From Treponema sp. (GTDB lineage: Bacteria > Spirochaetota > Spirochaetia > Treponematales > Breznakiellaceae): 15,599 nt of DNA. How positions within the stretch are numbered: position 1 is the stretch's first letter; each line of letters opens with the position of its first letter. The notes under the pieces are model-generated. The model worked only from the letters and a program-made list of their open reading frames with translations. It did no database searches and was not told where the DNA came from. Location of the stretch: positions 1-15,599 of the forward strand of contig JAISYA010000100.1 in NCBI GenBank assembly GCA_031270205.1, given 5' to 3'. The translations under genes were made by a program, and so were the position numbers. Positions 1 through 7,524 of the stretch are shown here, piece by piece.

Positions 1-156
1 CCAGGCGATCTTTTCCACGGCGCCGGGGGCGGCTTTGCGGATGGTTTTTCGGATGTTTTGCAGTTTTTCCCGGACATCCTCAGGAAACAGGGCGATGTAC
101 TCATCTATAGTGGTGTATGCCGTTTTCGCGGCCTCGTAGGGCGCTTTTTCTCCCAT
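1..156 (-). CDS. YdhG/DUF1801-like protein, N-terminal part
   Basis: This is the first 52 codons of a minus-strand gene that runs off the left edge. Residues 17-25 read TIDEYIALF and are followed by PEDVREKLQNIRKTIRKAAP, then a V-E-K-I-A-W segment. This matches the opening helices and first strand of the YdhG/DUF1801 family, small soluble proteins of the frataxin-like YdhG/YyaL type whose cellular role is poorly defined. The ATG at 156-154 fits the usual start of the family. There is no Shine-Dalgarno before it; instead a -10-like hexamer lies six bases upstream, suggesting a leaderless message. The gene is divergent from the sugar-uptake locus, with 170 bp between the two starts. The family call is fairly secure; the function is unknown. 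Confidence 0.72.
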   Translation of the reverse strand, partial: MGEKAPYEAAKTAYTTIDEYIALFPEDVREKLQNIRKTIRKAAPGAVEKIAW

Positions 157-162
157 ACTATA

Positions 163-191
163 AGCATACCGCGTATCTACTCATTTTTCAG
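163..191 (-). promoter_or_regulatory. candidate promoter for the YdhG-like gene (leaderless)
   Basis: On the minus strand, a -35-like CTGAAA (191-186, four matches to TTGACA) is followed after 17 bp by TATGCT (168-163). Exactly six bases later comes the ATG at 156, so transcription should begin at or next to the start codon. Confidence 0.4.
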
Positions 192-251
192 GGTGTGACA
201 ACGAAATTTTGCATATTTTTCCGATATTTTTGTATTTTTTGTGTTTTTTTC

Positions 252-280
252 TTGACAGGCTTGGAATTCCATAGTATAAC
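252..280 (+). promoter_or_regulatory. sigma70 promoter of the sugar-uptake operon
   Basis: TTGACA at 252-257 matches the -35 consensus exactly. After a 17-bp spacer, TATAAC at 275-280 matches the -10 at five of six positions. Transcription should start near 287, inside the palindrome that begins at 281, giving a leader of about 40 nt. A promoter this strong next to an operator suits a repressed, inducible transport operon. Confidence 0.85.
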
Positions 281-304
281 ATTATCGTTAACGTTATCGT
301 TAAT
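281..304. promoter_or_regulatory. LacI-family operator
   Basis: This 24-bp inverted repeat is centred on the CG at 292-293, and 10 of its 12 base-pair positions are symmetric (mismatches at 285/300 and 288/297). Its core TAACGTTA carries the central CG and the AACGTT kernel typical of LacI/GalR/RbsR operators. The sequence also reads as a direct repeat of TTATCGTTAA at 282-291 and 294-303. It starts right after the -10 box, so a bound repressor would block initiation. The LacI-family gene at 4967-5974 is the obvious candidate regulator. Confidence 0.8.
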
Positions 305-326
305 ATATCAATTCAGGAGGAGATGT

Positions 327-1265
327 ATGAACAGAAAAGCAGGAATTTTCATCGTTCTGTTGTTGCTGCTTCCGCTGGCGGCAGGTTTTGCCGGCGGGCA
401 AAAACAGGGAGGCGCCCAAACCCGGACTTTCGCGGTTATTTACCCGGTAATCCATCCGGTTTTCGAGCCGTGCTCAAGGGGCGCCGAGGAAGCTGCGGCA
501 AAACTGGGGTACAAGGTGATCATCAACGGCCCCGTCACGGCGGATGTGAATCAGCAGATACAGATCATGGAGAACCTTATCGCCCAGAAGGTTGACGGCA
601 TCGCAATCGGCCCCACCGAATCGACCGCCCTTACCCCGCTTATCAACCGGGCAATGGCTCAGGGTATACAGGTTATCTGTTTCGACACCGACGCGCCGGA
701 AAGCAGACGCCTGGGATACATCGGCACCGACCATGACAAATTCGGCCTGCACATGGGTGAAGTCCTGGGGACAATCCTCAACGGTAAAGGGAAAGTTCTG
801 GTTTCAATGGGCGTTCCAACCCAGCTTAATCTGCAGCAACGGCTCAACGGTGTCAAACAAGTAGTGGCAGAAAAATATCCCGGCATCAGTTTTATTGATG
901 AGCAGACCGGCGAAGGAGATCCCAACAAGACCCTGGCGAATATCGAAAACATGGTTAACGCCCATCCCGATTTCGACGCGCTTATCGGGATTGACGCGGC
1001 CGCCGGCCCCGCCGCGGCCATCGTGTGGAAAGCAAAGGGCCTCAAAAAACCCACGATTGTCGGCGATGATACCGAAGACATCATTCAGGGCGTCCGCGAC
1101 GGGTATATTACCTATACTATCGCGCAAAACCAGTATGTCTGGGGCCAGAAGATCATCGAAGAGCTGAAAGACGCCTGCGAGGGCAAATCCGTTCCCGCCT
1201 TTTTTGACGCGGGGACCCGCGCCGTAAGCCTGGAAAATGTTGACAAAGACTATCCAAAAAAATGA
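327..1265 (+). CDS. sugar ABC transporter periplasmic binding protein (RbsB-like)
   Basis: This 312-residue exported solute-binding protein captures the substrate in the periplasm and delivers it to the permease encoded next. The N-terminus has a basic MNRK followed by a long hydrophobic run ending in AAGFAGG, a signal-peptidase-I type signal; no lipobox cysteine is visible. The mature part has the periplasmic-binding-protein type 1 fold of the ribose/galactose group: an FAVIYPVIHPVF opening strand, a VDGIAIGPTES segment, a GYIGTDHDKFG loop and an IGIDAAAGPAAAIV segment. The ATG at 327 was chosen because AGGAGG at 315-320 lies six bases upstream and the signal peptide begins there; an in-frame upstream extension reads through the promoter. 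It is first in the operon, 10 bp before the permease gene. The ligand cannot be read from sequence; ribose, another pentose, an inositol or an oligosaccharide derivative are all possible. Confidence 0.92.
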   Translation: MNRKAGIFIVLLLLLPLAAGFAGGQKQGGAQTRTFAVIYPVIHPVFEPCSRGAEEAAAKLGYKVIINGPVTADVNQQIQIMENLIAQKVDGIAIGPTESTALTPLINRAMAQGIQVICFDTDAPESRRLGYIGTDHDKFGLHMGEVLGTILNGKGKVLVSMGVPTQLNLQQRLNGVKQVVAEKYPGISFIDEQTGEGDPNKTLANIENMVNAHPDFDALIGIDAAAGPAAAIVWKAKGLKKPTIVGDDTEDIIQGVRDGYITYTIAQNQYVWGQKIIEELKDACEGKSVPAFFDAGTRAVSLENVDKDYPKK

Positions 1266-1275
1266 GGATTAGAGA

Positions 1276-2262
1276 ATGAAGGGTAAGGTTTTGTGGGCGG
1301 CCGCTTTACGGGAACTCCTCAAACGATCCCGGCAATCGCGGGAAACGGGCCTGCTCCTGGTGCTGCTGCTTATCGGTATTATTTTATCGATCAGTACGCC
1401 GGTGTTTTTTACTCCTGAGAATTTACTGAATATCCTGAAACAGGTAACGCTGGTTACGATTGTCGCCTGCGGCCAGACCTTCGTTCTCACCTCCGGGGGC
1501 ATAGATCTTTCGGTAGGATCGGTGCTGGGGCTTTCCAGCATCATTATGTCATGGTTTATAGTCAGAGGGGCGCCCACACCGGCCGCATTCGCCATCTGCC
1601 TCCTCTTTGGGACTGCAGCCGGCTTTTTCAATGGTTTTCTGATAACCCGTCTTTCCCTGCCGCCCTTTATCATCACGTTGGGCATGCAAAGCATAGCCCG
1701 CGGCTTTGTTCTGGTGATAACCAAAGGATACCCCATCATGGTCGACAATCCGGTAGTTATCGCCCTTGGGCAGGGAAACTTCGGGATTTTTCCCATTATG
1801 GTATTTTTTCTGCCGATCATAATCCTTGCCACCCAATGGATCTACAACTACACGATCTTCGGCAACCGCGTTAAGGCCATAGGCGGGAATGAAACCGCCG
1901 CCCATCTTTCGGGGATCAATGTACGGAAAGAAAAAGTGCTGACCTATGCGCTCTGCGGCCTCCTCTGCGGGCTTGCGGGACTCATCATAACCGGACGGCT
2001 CAACAGCGGGAATCCAAACGCGGGAAGCAACTTTGATATGGATTCCATAGCCGCGGTAATTGTCGGCGGAACGGCACTTTCCGGCGGCAGCGGAACGATT
2101 CTCGGAACCATGCTGGGCGCGCTGCTTATGGGCATTATACGAAACGGCCTGATTCTGCTCAGTGTAAACATGTACTGGCAGACCGTGGCTATCGGCGTCA
2201 TTATCATACTGGTATGCGCCCTGGATCGTTTCTCCCGCAAAAAGGGCGAGATGCATGCCTGA
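1276..2262 (+). CDS. sugar ABC transporter permease (RbsC-like)
   Basis: This 328-residue integral membrane protein would form the transmembrane channel, probably as a dimer, of a carbohydrate-uptake transporter of the CUT2/RbsC family. The family signature GGIDLSVGS is at residues 74-82. The cytoplasmic segment NETAAHLSGINVRKEK, which contacts the ATPase, and the late ALSGGSGTILGT motif are both present. Several long hydrophobic stretches give roughly eight to ten membrane segments, and a basic N-terminus (KRSRQSRE) fits a cytoplasmic start. The length is normal for the family. GAGGA at 1264-1268 lies seven bases before the ATG. The 3' end overlaps the ATPase gene by eight bases, so the two are likely translationally coupled. 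Confidence 0.93.
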   Translation: MKGKVLWAAALRELLKRSRQSRETGLLLVLLLIGIILSISTPVFFTPENLLNILKQVTLVTIVACGQTFVLTSGGIDLSVGSVLGLSSIIMSWFIVRGAPTPAAFAICLLFGTAAGFFNGFLITRLSLPPFIITLGMQSIARGFVLVITKGYPIMVDNPVVIALGQGNFGIFPIMVFFLPIIILATQWIYNYTIFGNRVKAIGGNETAAHLSGINVRKEKVLTYALCGLLCGLAGLIITGRLNSGNPNAGSNFDMDSIAAVIVGGTALSGGSGTILGTMLGALLMGIIRNGLILLSVNMYWQTVAIGVIIILVCALDRFSRKKGEMHA

Positions 2263-3766
2263 TAATGCCATTCTCGCCATGTCGCATATTACCAAAACTT
2301 TTCCGGGAGTTATTGCCCTTAAGGATGTTTCGCTCTCCTTAAGGCAGAATGAAACGCTGGCCCTGGTCGGCGAAAACGGCGCGGGAAAATCAACCCTGAT
2401 GAAAGTTTTGGGCGGCGTTTATCAAGCCGACGAGGGGACAATCAGCATAGCAGGCGAAACGGTCGGTATACCAAATCCTCTGGCATCGCAGCGGCTCGGT
2501 ATCAGTATCATCTTTCAGGAAGTGAATTTGGCGCCCACCCTTTCCATTGCGGAAAACATGTTTCTTGGCAAGGAGCTAACCCGTGGCAGGGGCGTTTTCC
2601 GCCGCCTTGACCGTGACGCGATGCAAAAAAAGGCCAAGGAGGTGTTTTTCGCGCTGGGAAACGATCATCTGGATACGTCAAGCCTGGTCAAACAGCTTAC
2701 CATAGCGAAACAGCAGCTCGTGGAAATCGCGAAAGCCCTGATGAACGAATCCCGAATCCTGGTAATGGACGAGCCTACATCGGCCCTGACAGAGACCGAA
2801 GCCCATGCCCTGTTTGCGATTATTGAAACCCTGAAAAAACAGGGTATCGCGATTATTTACATTTCCCACCGGCTGGAAGAAGTACAGCAAATCAGCGACC
2901 GTATTGTCGTTTTGCGGGACGGAAAATACATTACAACCCTGGATAATTCCGCAAGGGATGTAAAGAAAGAAGCAATTGTAAAATACATGGTCGGCCGGGA
3001 AATTACCGATTTTTATCCTGCCGGCGCCGCTGAAGCGCATAACGAGGAAATTCTCAAAGTGAGCGGGCTTTCCAAAAAAAATATGTTTAAGGATATTTCA
3101 TTCTCATTACACAAAGGTGAAATTCTCGGACTATCGGGGCTTATAGGCGCGGGACGTACCGAAGTGGCAAAAACCATTTTCGGTGAATACAAAAAAGATT
3201 CAGGGGAAATATGGGTCGAAGGGCGGCTCATGGAAGGTGAAGACATAGGGGAAGCGATTAAAAACGGCGTAACGCTGGTCCCCGAAGATCGAAAACGCGA
3301 AGGGCTTGTGCTCTGTTTAAGCCTTGCCGACAATATCTGTCTTCCGAATGCCGACAAAATCAGCCGCGGAGGGGTGGTTTCGCAAGCAAACAGAAAGCGG
3401 CTGGTAAAACAGTTTATTGCCGATATGCGGATACGCCCGGCCCTTCCTGACCGGACGATTATTGATTTTTCAGGCGGGAATCAACAGAAGACGGTAATCG
3501 CAAAATGGCTCGCAAAAACACCGAAAATTCTGATGCTGGACGAGCCGACCCGCGGCGTGGATGTGGGCGCCAAAAGCGAAATATATACGCTGATGAGAAA
3601 ACTAACCGCGCGGGGCGTGGGTATCCTCTTTATTTCCAGCGAAATGCCGGAACTTATCGGCATGTGTGACCGGATACTGGTGATGAATGAAGGCCGTATC
3701 AACGGGGAATTCAAAAAAGGCGAACTGGATCAGCACAGAATCATGGCTGCGGCCGCCGGCATATAG
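2255..3766 (+). CDS. sugar ABC transporter ATP-binding protein, double cassette (RbsA-like)
   Basis: This 503-residue cytoplasmic protein has two fused ABC ATPase domains and powers sugar import through the RbsC-like permease. Domain 1 has Walker A GENGAGKST (39-47), Q-loop Gln88, the variant signature LTIAKQQ (148-154), Walker B ILVMDEP and switch His205. Domain 2 has a degenerate P-loop GLIGAGRTE (lacking the Walker lysine), a canonical signature FSGGNQQK (405-412) and Walker B LMLDEPTRGVDVGAKSEIY. This pattern, with one competent and one degenerate P-loop, is normal for RbsA/XylG/MglA-type ATPases, as is the length. It starts inside the end of the permease gene. Substrate specificity cannot be inferred from it. 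Confidence 0.94.
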   Translation: MPDNAILAMSHITKTFPGVIALKDVSLSLRQNETLALVGENGAGKSTLMKVLGGVYQADEGTISIAGETVGIPNPLASQRLGISIIFQEVNLAPTLSIAENMFLGKELTRGRGVFRRLDRDAMQKKAKEVFFALGNDHLDTSSLVKQLTIAKQQLVEIAKALMNESRILVMDEPTSALTETEAHALFAIIETLKKQGIAIIYISHRLEEVQQISDRIVVLRDGKYITTLDNSARDVKKEAIVKYMVGREITDFYPAGAAEAHNEEILKVSGLSKKNMFKDISFSLHKGEILGLSGLIGAGRTEVAKTIFGEYKKDSGEIWVEGRLMEGEDIGEAIKNGVTLVPEDRKREGLVLCLSLADNICLPNADKISRGGVVSQANRKRLVKQFIADMRIRPALPDRTIIDFSGGNQQKTVIAKWLAKTPKILMLDEPTRGVDVGAKSEIYTLMRKLTARGVGILFISSEMPELIGMCDRILVMNEGRINGEFKKGELDQHRIMAAAAGI

Positions 3767-3782
3767 GATACAGGAGACTGCT

Positions 3783-4913
3783 ATGTTGTATTACAAATCT
3801 GACTGGGACAAGGCAAAGGAAAACCTGGAAGCCTTCTGGCGCGGCGAAGACATCGGACGGCCCCTGATGGCGGTTTTCGCCCGGAGGAACAAAGACAGCG
3901 AACAATTTCCCGAACTCCAGCACGGTCCCTGGGTCGGCGGCATGGAAGGCTTTAATGAAGACGACACGGAAGCCATCAGCAATTGGTGGATAAATCCGGA
4001 AGAAAACTTTAAGCGGATGAAGTACTGGTTTGAAAACACCTATTTCGGCGGCGAAGCGGTTCCGGCGACGTATGTTAACTGGGGGGCCAGCGCGGCAGCG
4101 GCTTTTTTCGGCAGTACCCCGCGTTTCAGGAAGACCAGCGTCTGGTATACCGAAGTCATTACGGACTGGGAAAACTGGAAATGGGAATTTGACGAAAAAA
4201 CAAATATTTGGTGGAAAAAAATCAGGGATATTGTCGTTTACCTGATTGAACGGGCAAGGGGGGAATATTTGGTAGGCATGCCCGAATTCGGCAATGCCGC
4301 CGACAACCTCTCTCTTATGAGAGGCATGGATAACCTTGCGATGGATTGCCTGGAAAATCCCGAAGAAATTGAAAAAGCAATTGACTTCATGGATGCCTGG
4401 TGGATAGACCTGCATGAAAAACTCTACCAGCTTACCCTGCCGGTTAACGAGGGCGGCGGTATCCTCCCCTGGATGAGTCTCTGGGCGCCGGGCCGCATCG
4501 ACCAGCTTGCCTGCGATTTTTCCACGATACTCTCCCCGGCCGCCTTTAAAAACGTCTTTGTCCGCGACATAGAACAGATGGGCGCCTGGACCGAGTACGG
4601 TATGTACCACCTTGACGGAAAAAACTGTATGCGCAACATGCTTGACATTTTGCTCCAAGTAGAATGTATCAAGGCGATTGAATTCACACCCGGCGTCGGT
4701 TCCCTGCCCACTTACACCGAAGAGTATATACCGCGCTACCAAAAAATCCTGGAAAGCGGCAAACGGCTCTATCTGCTTGCCGAACCATCGGAAGTCGAGC
4801 CGCTCTGTAAAGCGCTCCCCTCAAAAGGACTCTACCTCTGTACCTTTGCCGGCGGCAAAGAAGACGCCGACAGACTGATAGCAAACACCTATAAATGGAG
4901 CCGGAAAGCCTAA
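3783..4913 (+). CDS. URO-D-superfamily protein of unknown reaction
   Basis: This is a 376-residue soluble protein related to the uroporphyrinogen decarboxylase / cobalamin-independent methionine synthase / corrinoid methyltransferase superfamily of TIM barrels. The evidence is the middle and C-terminal pattern: LSLMRGMDNLAMDCLENPEE, then LACDFSTILSPAAF, then YHLDGK (275-280) and a late E-F-T-P-G-V-G strand. It is unlikely to be a true HemE: haem genes are absent nearby and the HemE N-terminal arginine-rich motif is not visible. The zinc ligands of corrinoid methyltransferases (HxC...C) are not clearly present; the corresponding site reads HLD. It is rich in tryptophan (about 18), as in carbohydrate-handling proteins. 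The ATG at 3783 has AGGAG six bases upstream, and the gene starts 16 bp after the ATPase gene, so it belongs to the operon. A role in converting or demethylating the imported sugar is only a guess. Confidence 0.72.
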   Translation: MLYYKSDWDKAKENLEAFWRGEDIGRPLMAVFARRNKDSEQFPELQHGPWVGGMEGFNEDDTEAISNWWINPEENFKRMKYWFENTYFGGEAVPATYVNWGASAAAAFFGSTPRFRKTSVWYTEVITDWENWKWEFDEKTNIWWKKIRDIVVYLIERARGEYLVGMPEFGNAADNLSLMRGMDNLAMDCLENPEEIEKAIDFMDAWWIDLHEKLYQLTLPVNEGGGILPWMSLWAPGRIDQLACDFSTILSPAAFKNVFVRDIEQMGAWTEYGMYHLDGKNCMRNMLDILLQVECIKAIEFTPGVGSLPTYTEEYIPRYQKILESGKRLYLLAEPSEVEPLCKALPSKGLYLCTFAGGKEDADRLIANTYKWSRKA

Positions 4914-4917
4914 AACC

Positions 4918-4946
4918 TTGACAGAACAGGGTAAAACCGATACTTT
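4918..4946 (+). promoter_or_regulatory. candidate promoter of the LacI-family gene
   Basis: A perfect TTGACA (4918-4923) begins four bases after the stop codon of the URO-D-like gene. It is followed after 17 bp by TACTTT (4941-4946). This would let the regulator be made independently of the operon promoter; no LacI-type palindrome overlaps it. Confidence 0.5.
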
Positions 4947-4966
4947 TATACACACAGTAGGGGTGT

Positions 4967-5974
4967 ATGGCGAAACGGGAAAAACCGGTAACGTTGAGGG
5001 ATATAGCTGATTCTCTTGGACTGTCGGTTAATACTATTTCCTGCGCCTTAAAAGACCGCAACAGTATTGCTCCGGAAACAATCAGAAGAATCAAAAGAAA
5101 AGCGGAAGAACTCGGCTATATCCCCAACAGCATCGCAAGTTCCATGAGGACCGGCATTACCAAAACAATCGCCATAATTTTAGGTGATATTGTCAACGCC
5201 TACTTCGCGATCATGATTAAAGAGCTTGAACGCATTATCCGGGAAAAAGATTATACCACCATAATCCTGGTAACCGAGGAAAACGCGGAACTTGAGAACA
5301 AGGCGATTCAAACGGCAATTTCAAAAAATGTCGACGGCATTATTCTGTTTCCGACATGCAGGACCGAAACCGGAATAAACCTAATTCGGAAATCAGACAC
5401 CCCTTTTATCCTCATCGGCCGGCATCTGCGGGATTCCAAAATGGATTTTATTGTCAGCGACGATATAAACGGCGGTTATATCGCCACCAAATTTTTACTG
5501 GATCACGGGCACAAAAAAATACTCCTTTTTGCCGGTCCCGACTTTGTGTCAAGCGCCTTTGAACGGAAACAGGGGTATATCAAGGCGATGGAAGAAGCGG
5601 GAGTTAACGATACGGATAAACTGATTATTTCATGCAATATCATGGTGAATGAGGACCTGAACCAGATTGTCAGCGATGTTTTACAGACCCGCAGGGATTT
5701 TGACGCTATTTTTACCTACAGTGATATTATCGCTTTCCGCATAATCCGTATTGCCCGGCAATTACACGTTAAACTGCCCAGTATTGTGGGTTATGACAAC
5801 ATCCAGTCAAAAATTGATTACGGCTTTGATATTCCCTCAGTTAATATCCACAAGACTCTGATGGCGGAACAGGCGGTGGCCCGTCTCTTTAACCGCATAC
5901 ACCACCGGAAAACGGCGGACGAATATTATAACAAAATTGTTCCCGTTGATCTCAGCCTTAATCATGGCTGCTAA
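4967..5974 (+). CDS. LacI/GalR-family transcriptional regulator
   Basis: This 335-residue DNA-binding regulator probably represses the upstream sugar-uptake operon until the transported ligand binds. The N-terminus is a classic LacI helix-turn-helix (VTLRDIADSLGLSVNTISCAL, residues 8-28). Next comes the hinge region GYIPNSIASSMRTG, then a periplasmic-binding-protein-like sensor domain starting TIAIILGDIVNAYF and including NVDGIILFPTCR, a DDINGGYIATKFLLDHGHKKI segment and the late GYDNI strand. The length is normal. The ATG at 4967 gives the standard LacI N-terminus; AGGGG at 4959-4963 is close (three bases) but the only plausible ribosome binding site. The gene lies at the end of the transport operon whose promoter carries a LacI-type palindrome. 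Ligand identity is unknown. Confidence 0.93.
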   Translation: MAKREKPVTLRDIADSLGLSVNTISCALKDRNSIAPETIRRIKRKAEELGYIPNSIASSMRTGITKTIAIILGDIVNAYFAIMIKELERIIREKDYTTIILVTEENAELENKAIQTAISKNVDGIILFPTCRTETGINLIRKSDTPFILIGRHLRDSKMDFIVSDDINGGYIATKFLLDHGHKKILLFAGPDFVSSAFERKQGYIKAMEEAGVNDTDKLIISCNIMVNEDLNQIVSDVLQTRRDFDAIFTYSDIIAFRIIRIARQLHVKLPSIVGYDNIQSKIDYGFDIPSVNIHKTLMAEQAVARLFNRIHHRKTADEYYNKIVPVDLSLNHGC

Positions 5975-6031
5975 GGCCGGCACACAACCATGGCGATAAC
6001 AATACCGCTGTAACGTAAGCGTTCTGACGGT

Positions 6032-6059
6032 TTGCAAGAGGGCGATTACTTGGTAAGAT
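6032..6059 (+). promoter_or_regulatory. possible promoter for the esterase-transporter pair
   Basis: TTGCAA (6032-6037), a 16-bp spacer and TAAGAT (6054-6059) lie 33 bp before the esterase start codon, in the 117-bp gap after the LacI-family gene. Both boxes are moderate matches. No convincing terminator is visible in the gap, so read-through from upstream is also possible. Confidence 0.35.
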
Positions 6060-6091
6060 AAAGCAATTCGATTTACGCAAGGAGCCATACC

Positions 6092-6745
6092 ATGAAAACG
6101 GTACTATGCTACGGCGATTCCAATACCTGGGGCTGTACCCCCCGTACCGCGGACCGCTATGATCACAAAACCCGCTGGCCCATGGCGCTGCAAAGTATCC
6201 TCAACCGGGACGCGCCGCCGGATGATCCCCGGTGGTGGGTGGTTGAGGAAGGCCTGAATGGGAGGACCAGCTGCCGGGAAGATCCGGTGGAAGGGGACCG
6301 GAACGGCCTGCGCCAGCTCGTCCCGATTCTTGAAAGCCACCAGCCTATTGACCTCGTGGTGATAATGCTGGGTACCAACGACCTCAAACCCCGCTTTAGC
6401 CCCCTTCCGTTTGACATTGCCCGTGGGGTCCAGCGGGTGGCCATTGCCGCGCAGCAGTCCGAAACCGGACCGGGGAACAGCGCGCCGAAAGTGCTGATAA
6501 TATGTCCGCCGGCGACGGTGGAGTCCCCGGTCTTCAAGCACATATTCGGCGGCGCTACTGCCGCGCTTTCCAAAAAGCTCCCCCCGCTGTACCGCGACGT
6601 AGCCGGCGAGTGCGGCGCGGCGTTCCTTGACGCGGGCAAGTACATCCAAACGAGCGCCGATGACGGCATACACCTTGATCCGGAAGCGCACCGGAAACTT
6701 GCCGAAGCTGTGGCCGGCGCCGTTACGGACCTGTTCGGTTACTAG
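6092..6745 (+). CDS. SGNH/GDSL-family hydrolase (esterase)
   Basis: This 217-residue hydrolase should cleave an ester, such as an acetyl or acyl group on a carbohydrate, with a Ser-Asp-His triad. All SGNH blocks are present: CYGDSNTWG with nucleophile Ser10, the GLNGRTS block (54-60), GTND (94-97) with the oxyanion-hole Asn96, and DGIHLDPEAH with Asp191 and His194. The GDSNTWG start and the GLNGRTS block resemble the arylesterase/acyltransferase subgroup (relatives of M. smegmatis MsAcT). There is no signal peptide, so it is likely cytoplasmic. AAGGAG (6079-6084) sits seven bases before the ATG. The transporter gene begins two bases after the stop codon, so the two are co-transcribed. Deacetylation of an imported sugar is plausible but unproven. 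Confidence 0.88.
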   Translation: MKTVLCYGDSNTWGCTPRTADRYDHKTRWPMALQSILNRDAPPDDPRWWVVEEGLNGRTSCREDPVEGDRNGLRQLVPILESHQPIDLVVIMLGTNDLKPRFSPLPFDIARGVQRVAIAAQQSETGPGNSAPKVLIICPPATVESPVFKHIFGGATAALSKKLPPLYRDVAGECGAAFLDAGKYIQTSADDGIHLDPEAHRKLAEAVAGAVTDLFGY

Positions 6746-6747
6746 CC

Positions 6748-7524
6748 GTGGAACTGCGCCTTGCCACGTTTCTCATCGTCTGCCCGCTCATCTTTCTCGC
6801 CGGTTTCGTGGATTCCGTGGCCGGCGGCGGCGGGCTTATCTCGCTTCCCGCGTATCTCCTTGCCGGCGCGCCGGTCCATTTCGCCCTGGGCACCAGCAAA
6901 CTCTCTTCGACCATGGGCCAGGTGGTCGCCTCGTTCCGTTACTATAAAAACGGCTTCGTGAACCTCTTTCTCTGCGTTCCCTCAATGCTGGCCGCCCTTG
7001 CCGGCTCCGCCCTGGGCACGTCCCTCACCATGCGGGTCAGCGGGCGCTATCTCCAATGGCTCCTTTTAATCATCCTTCCGGTTACCGCCTGCTATGTGCT
7101 GTGGAAAAAAGAGCTGCGGGCAAAAGAGCCGCCCCTTTCACGGAGCGGGGCGCTCGTCGTTTCGGCGCTTATCTCCTTTGTCGTCGGCGGCTACGACGGC
7201 TTCTTCGGCCCCGGGGCCGGTACCTTTCTCATACTGCTGTATACCGGCCTTGCCCGCATTGATCCCCGCGCCGCTTCGGGTAACGCCAAACTGGTAAACC
7301 TCGCCTCAAACCTCAGCGCCCTGATTGTCTTTCTCCTGCACGGGCGGGCGCTCATCCTCCTGGGCCTCTGCGCCGGCGCTTTCAGCATCGCCGGCTCGTA
7401 CCTCGGCTCAGGCCTCGTTATCCGCCGGGGCGCGGGCCTCTTGAGGGTTTTTGTCCTGGGCGTGCTGGCCCTGCTCCTGGCCAAAATCGTGTACGATATG
7501 TTCGCGGCAGGCGGAGCCTTATAG
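6748..7524 (+). CDS. TauE/SafE-family membrane transporter
   Basis: This 258-residue polytopic membrane protein belongs to the TauE/SafE (DUF81) family; some characterised members export sulfite or organosulfonates. The first helix and loop carry the family motif: FLAGFVDSVAGGGGLISLPA followed by FALGTSKLSSTMGQ. The repeated half-motif GGYDGFFGPGAGTFLILLY starts the second half, as expected for this internally duplicated fold, and GNAKLVNLASNLSAL follows. About seven to eight hydrophobic segments are visible. Translation appears to start at GTG (6748), two bases after the esterase stop codon, with no ribosome binding site, so coupling is likely. Its stop codon directly abuts that of the glycyl radical enzyme gene on the other strand. 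The substrate cannot be assigned. Confidence 0.85.
   Translation: MELRLATFLIVCPLIFLAGFVDSVAGGGGLISLPAYLLAGAPVHFALGTSKLSSTMGQVVASFRYYKNGFVNLFLCVPSMLAALAGSALGTSLTMRVSGRYLQWLLLIILPVTACYVLWKKELRAKEPPLSRSGALVVSALISFVVGGYDGFFGPGAGTFLILLYTGLARIDPRAASGNAKLVNLASNLSALIVFLLHGRALILLGLCAGAFSIAGSYLGSGLVIRRGAGLLRVFVLGVLALLLAKIVYDMFAAGGAL

Noticed and set aside
117..326. In-frame extension of the binding-protein gene upstream of 327
   Set aside because: It would run through a near-consensus promoter and operator, lacks a signal peptide at its own start, and a perfect AGGAGG sits six bases before the ATG at 327.
323..595. Overlapping ATG at 323 opening a 90-codon frame
   Set aside because: It is only two bases from the Shine-Dalgarno and lies out of frame inside the binding-protein gene; the product has no recognisable features.
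5603..5612. GTTAACGATA inside the LacI-family gene, matching ten bases of the operator
   Set aside because: It is only a half-site in coding sequence without symmetry; a ten-base match among all operator sub-words is not surprising in 15.6 kb.
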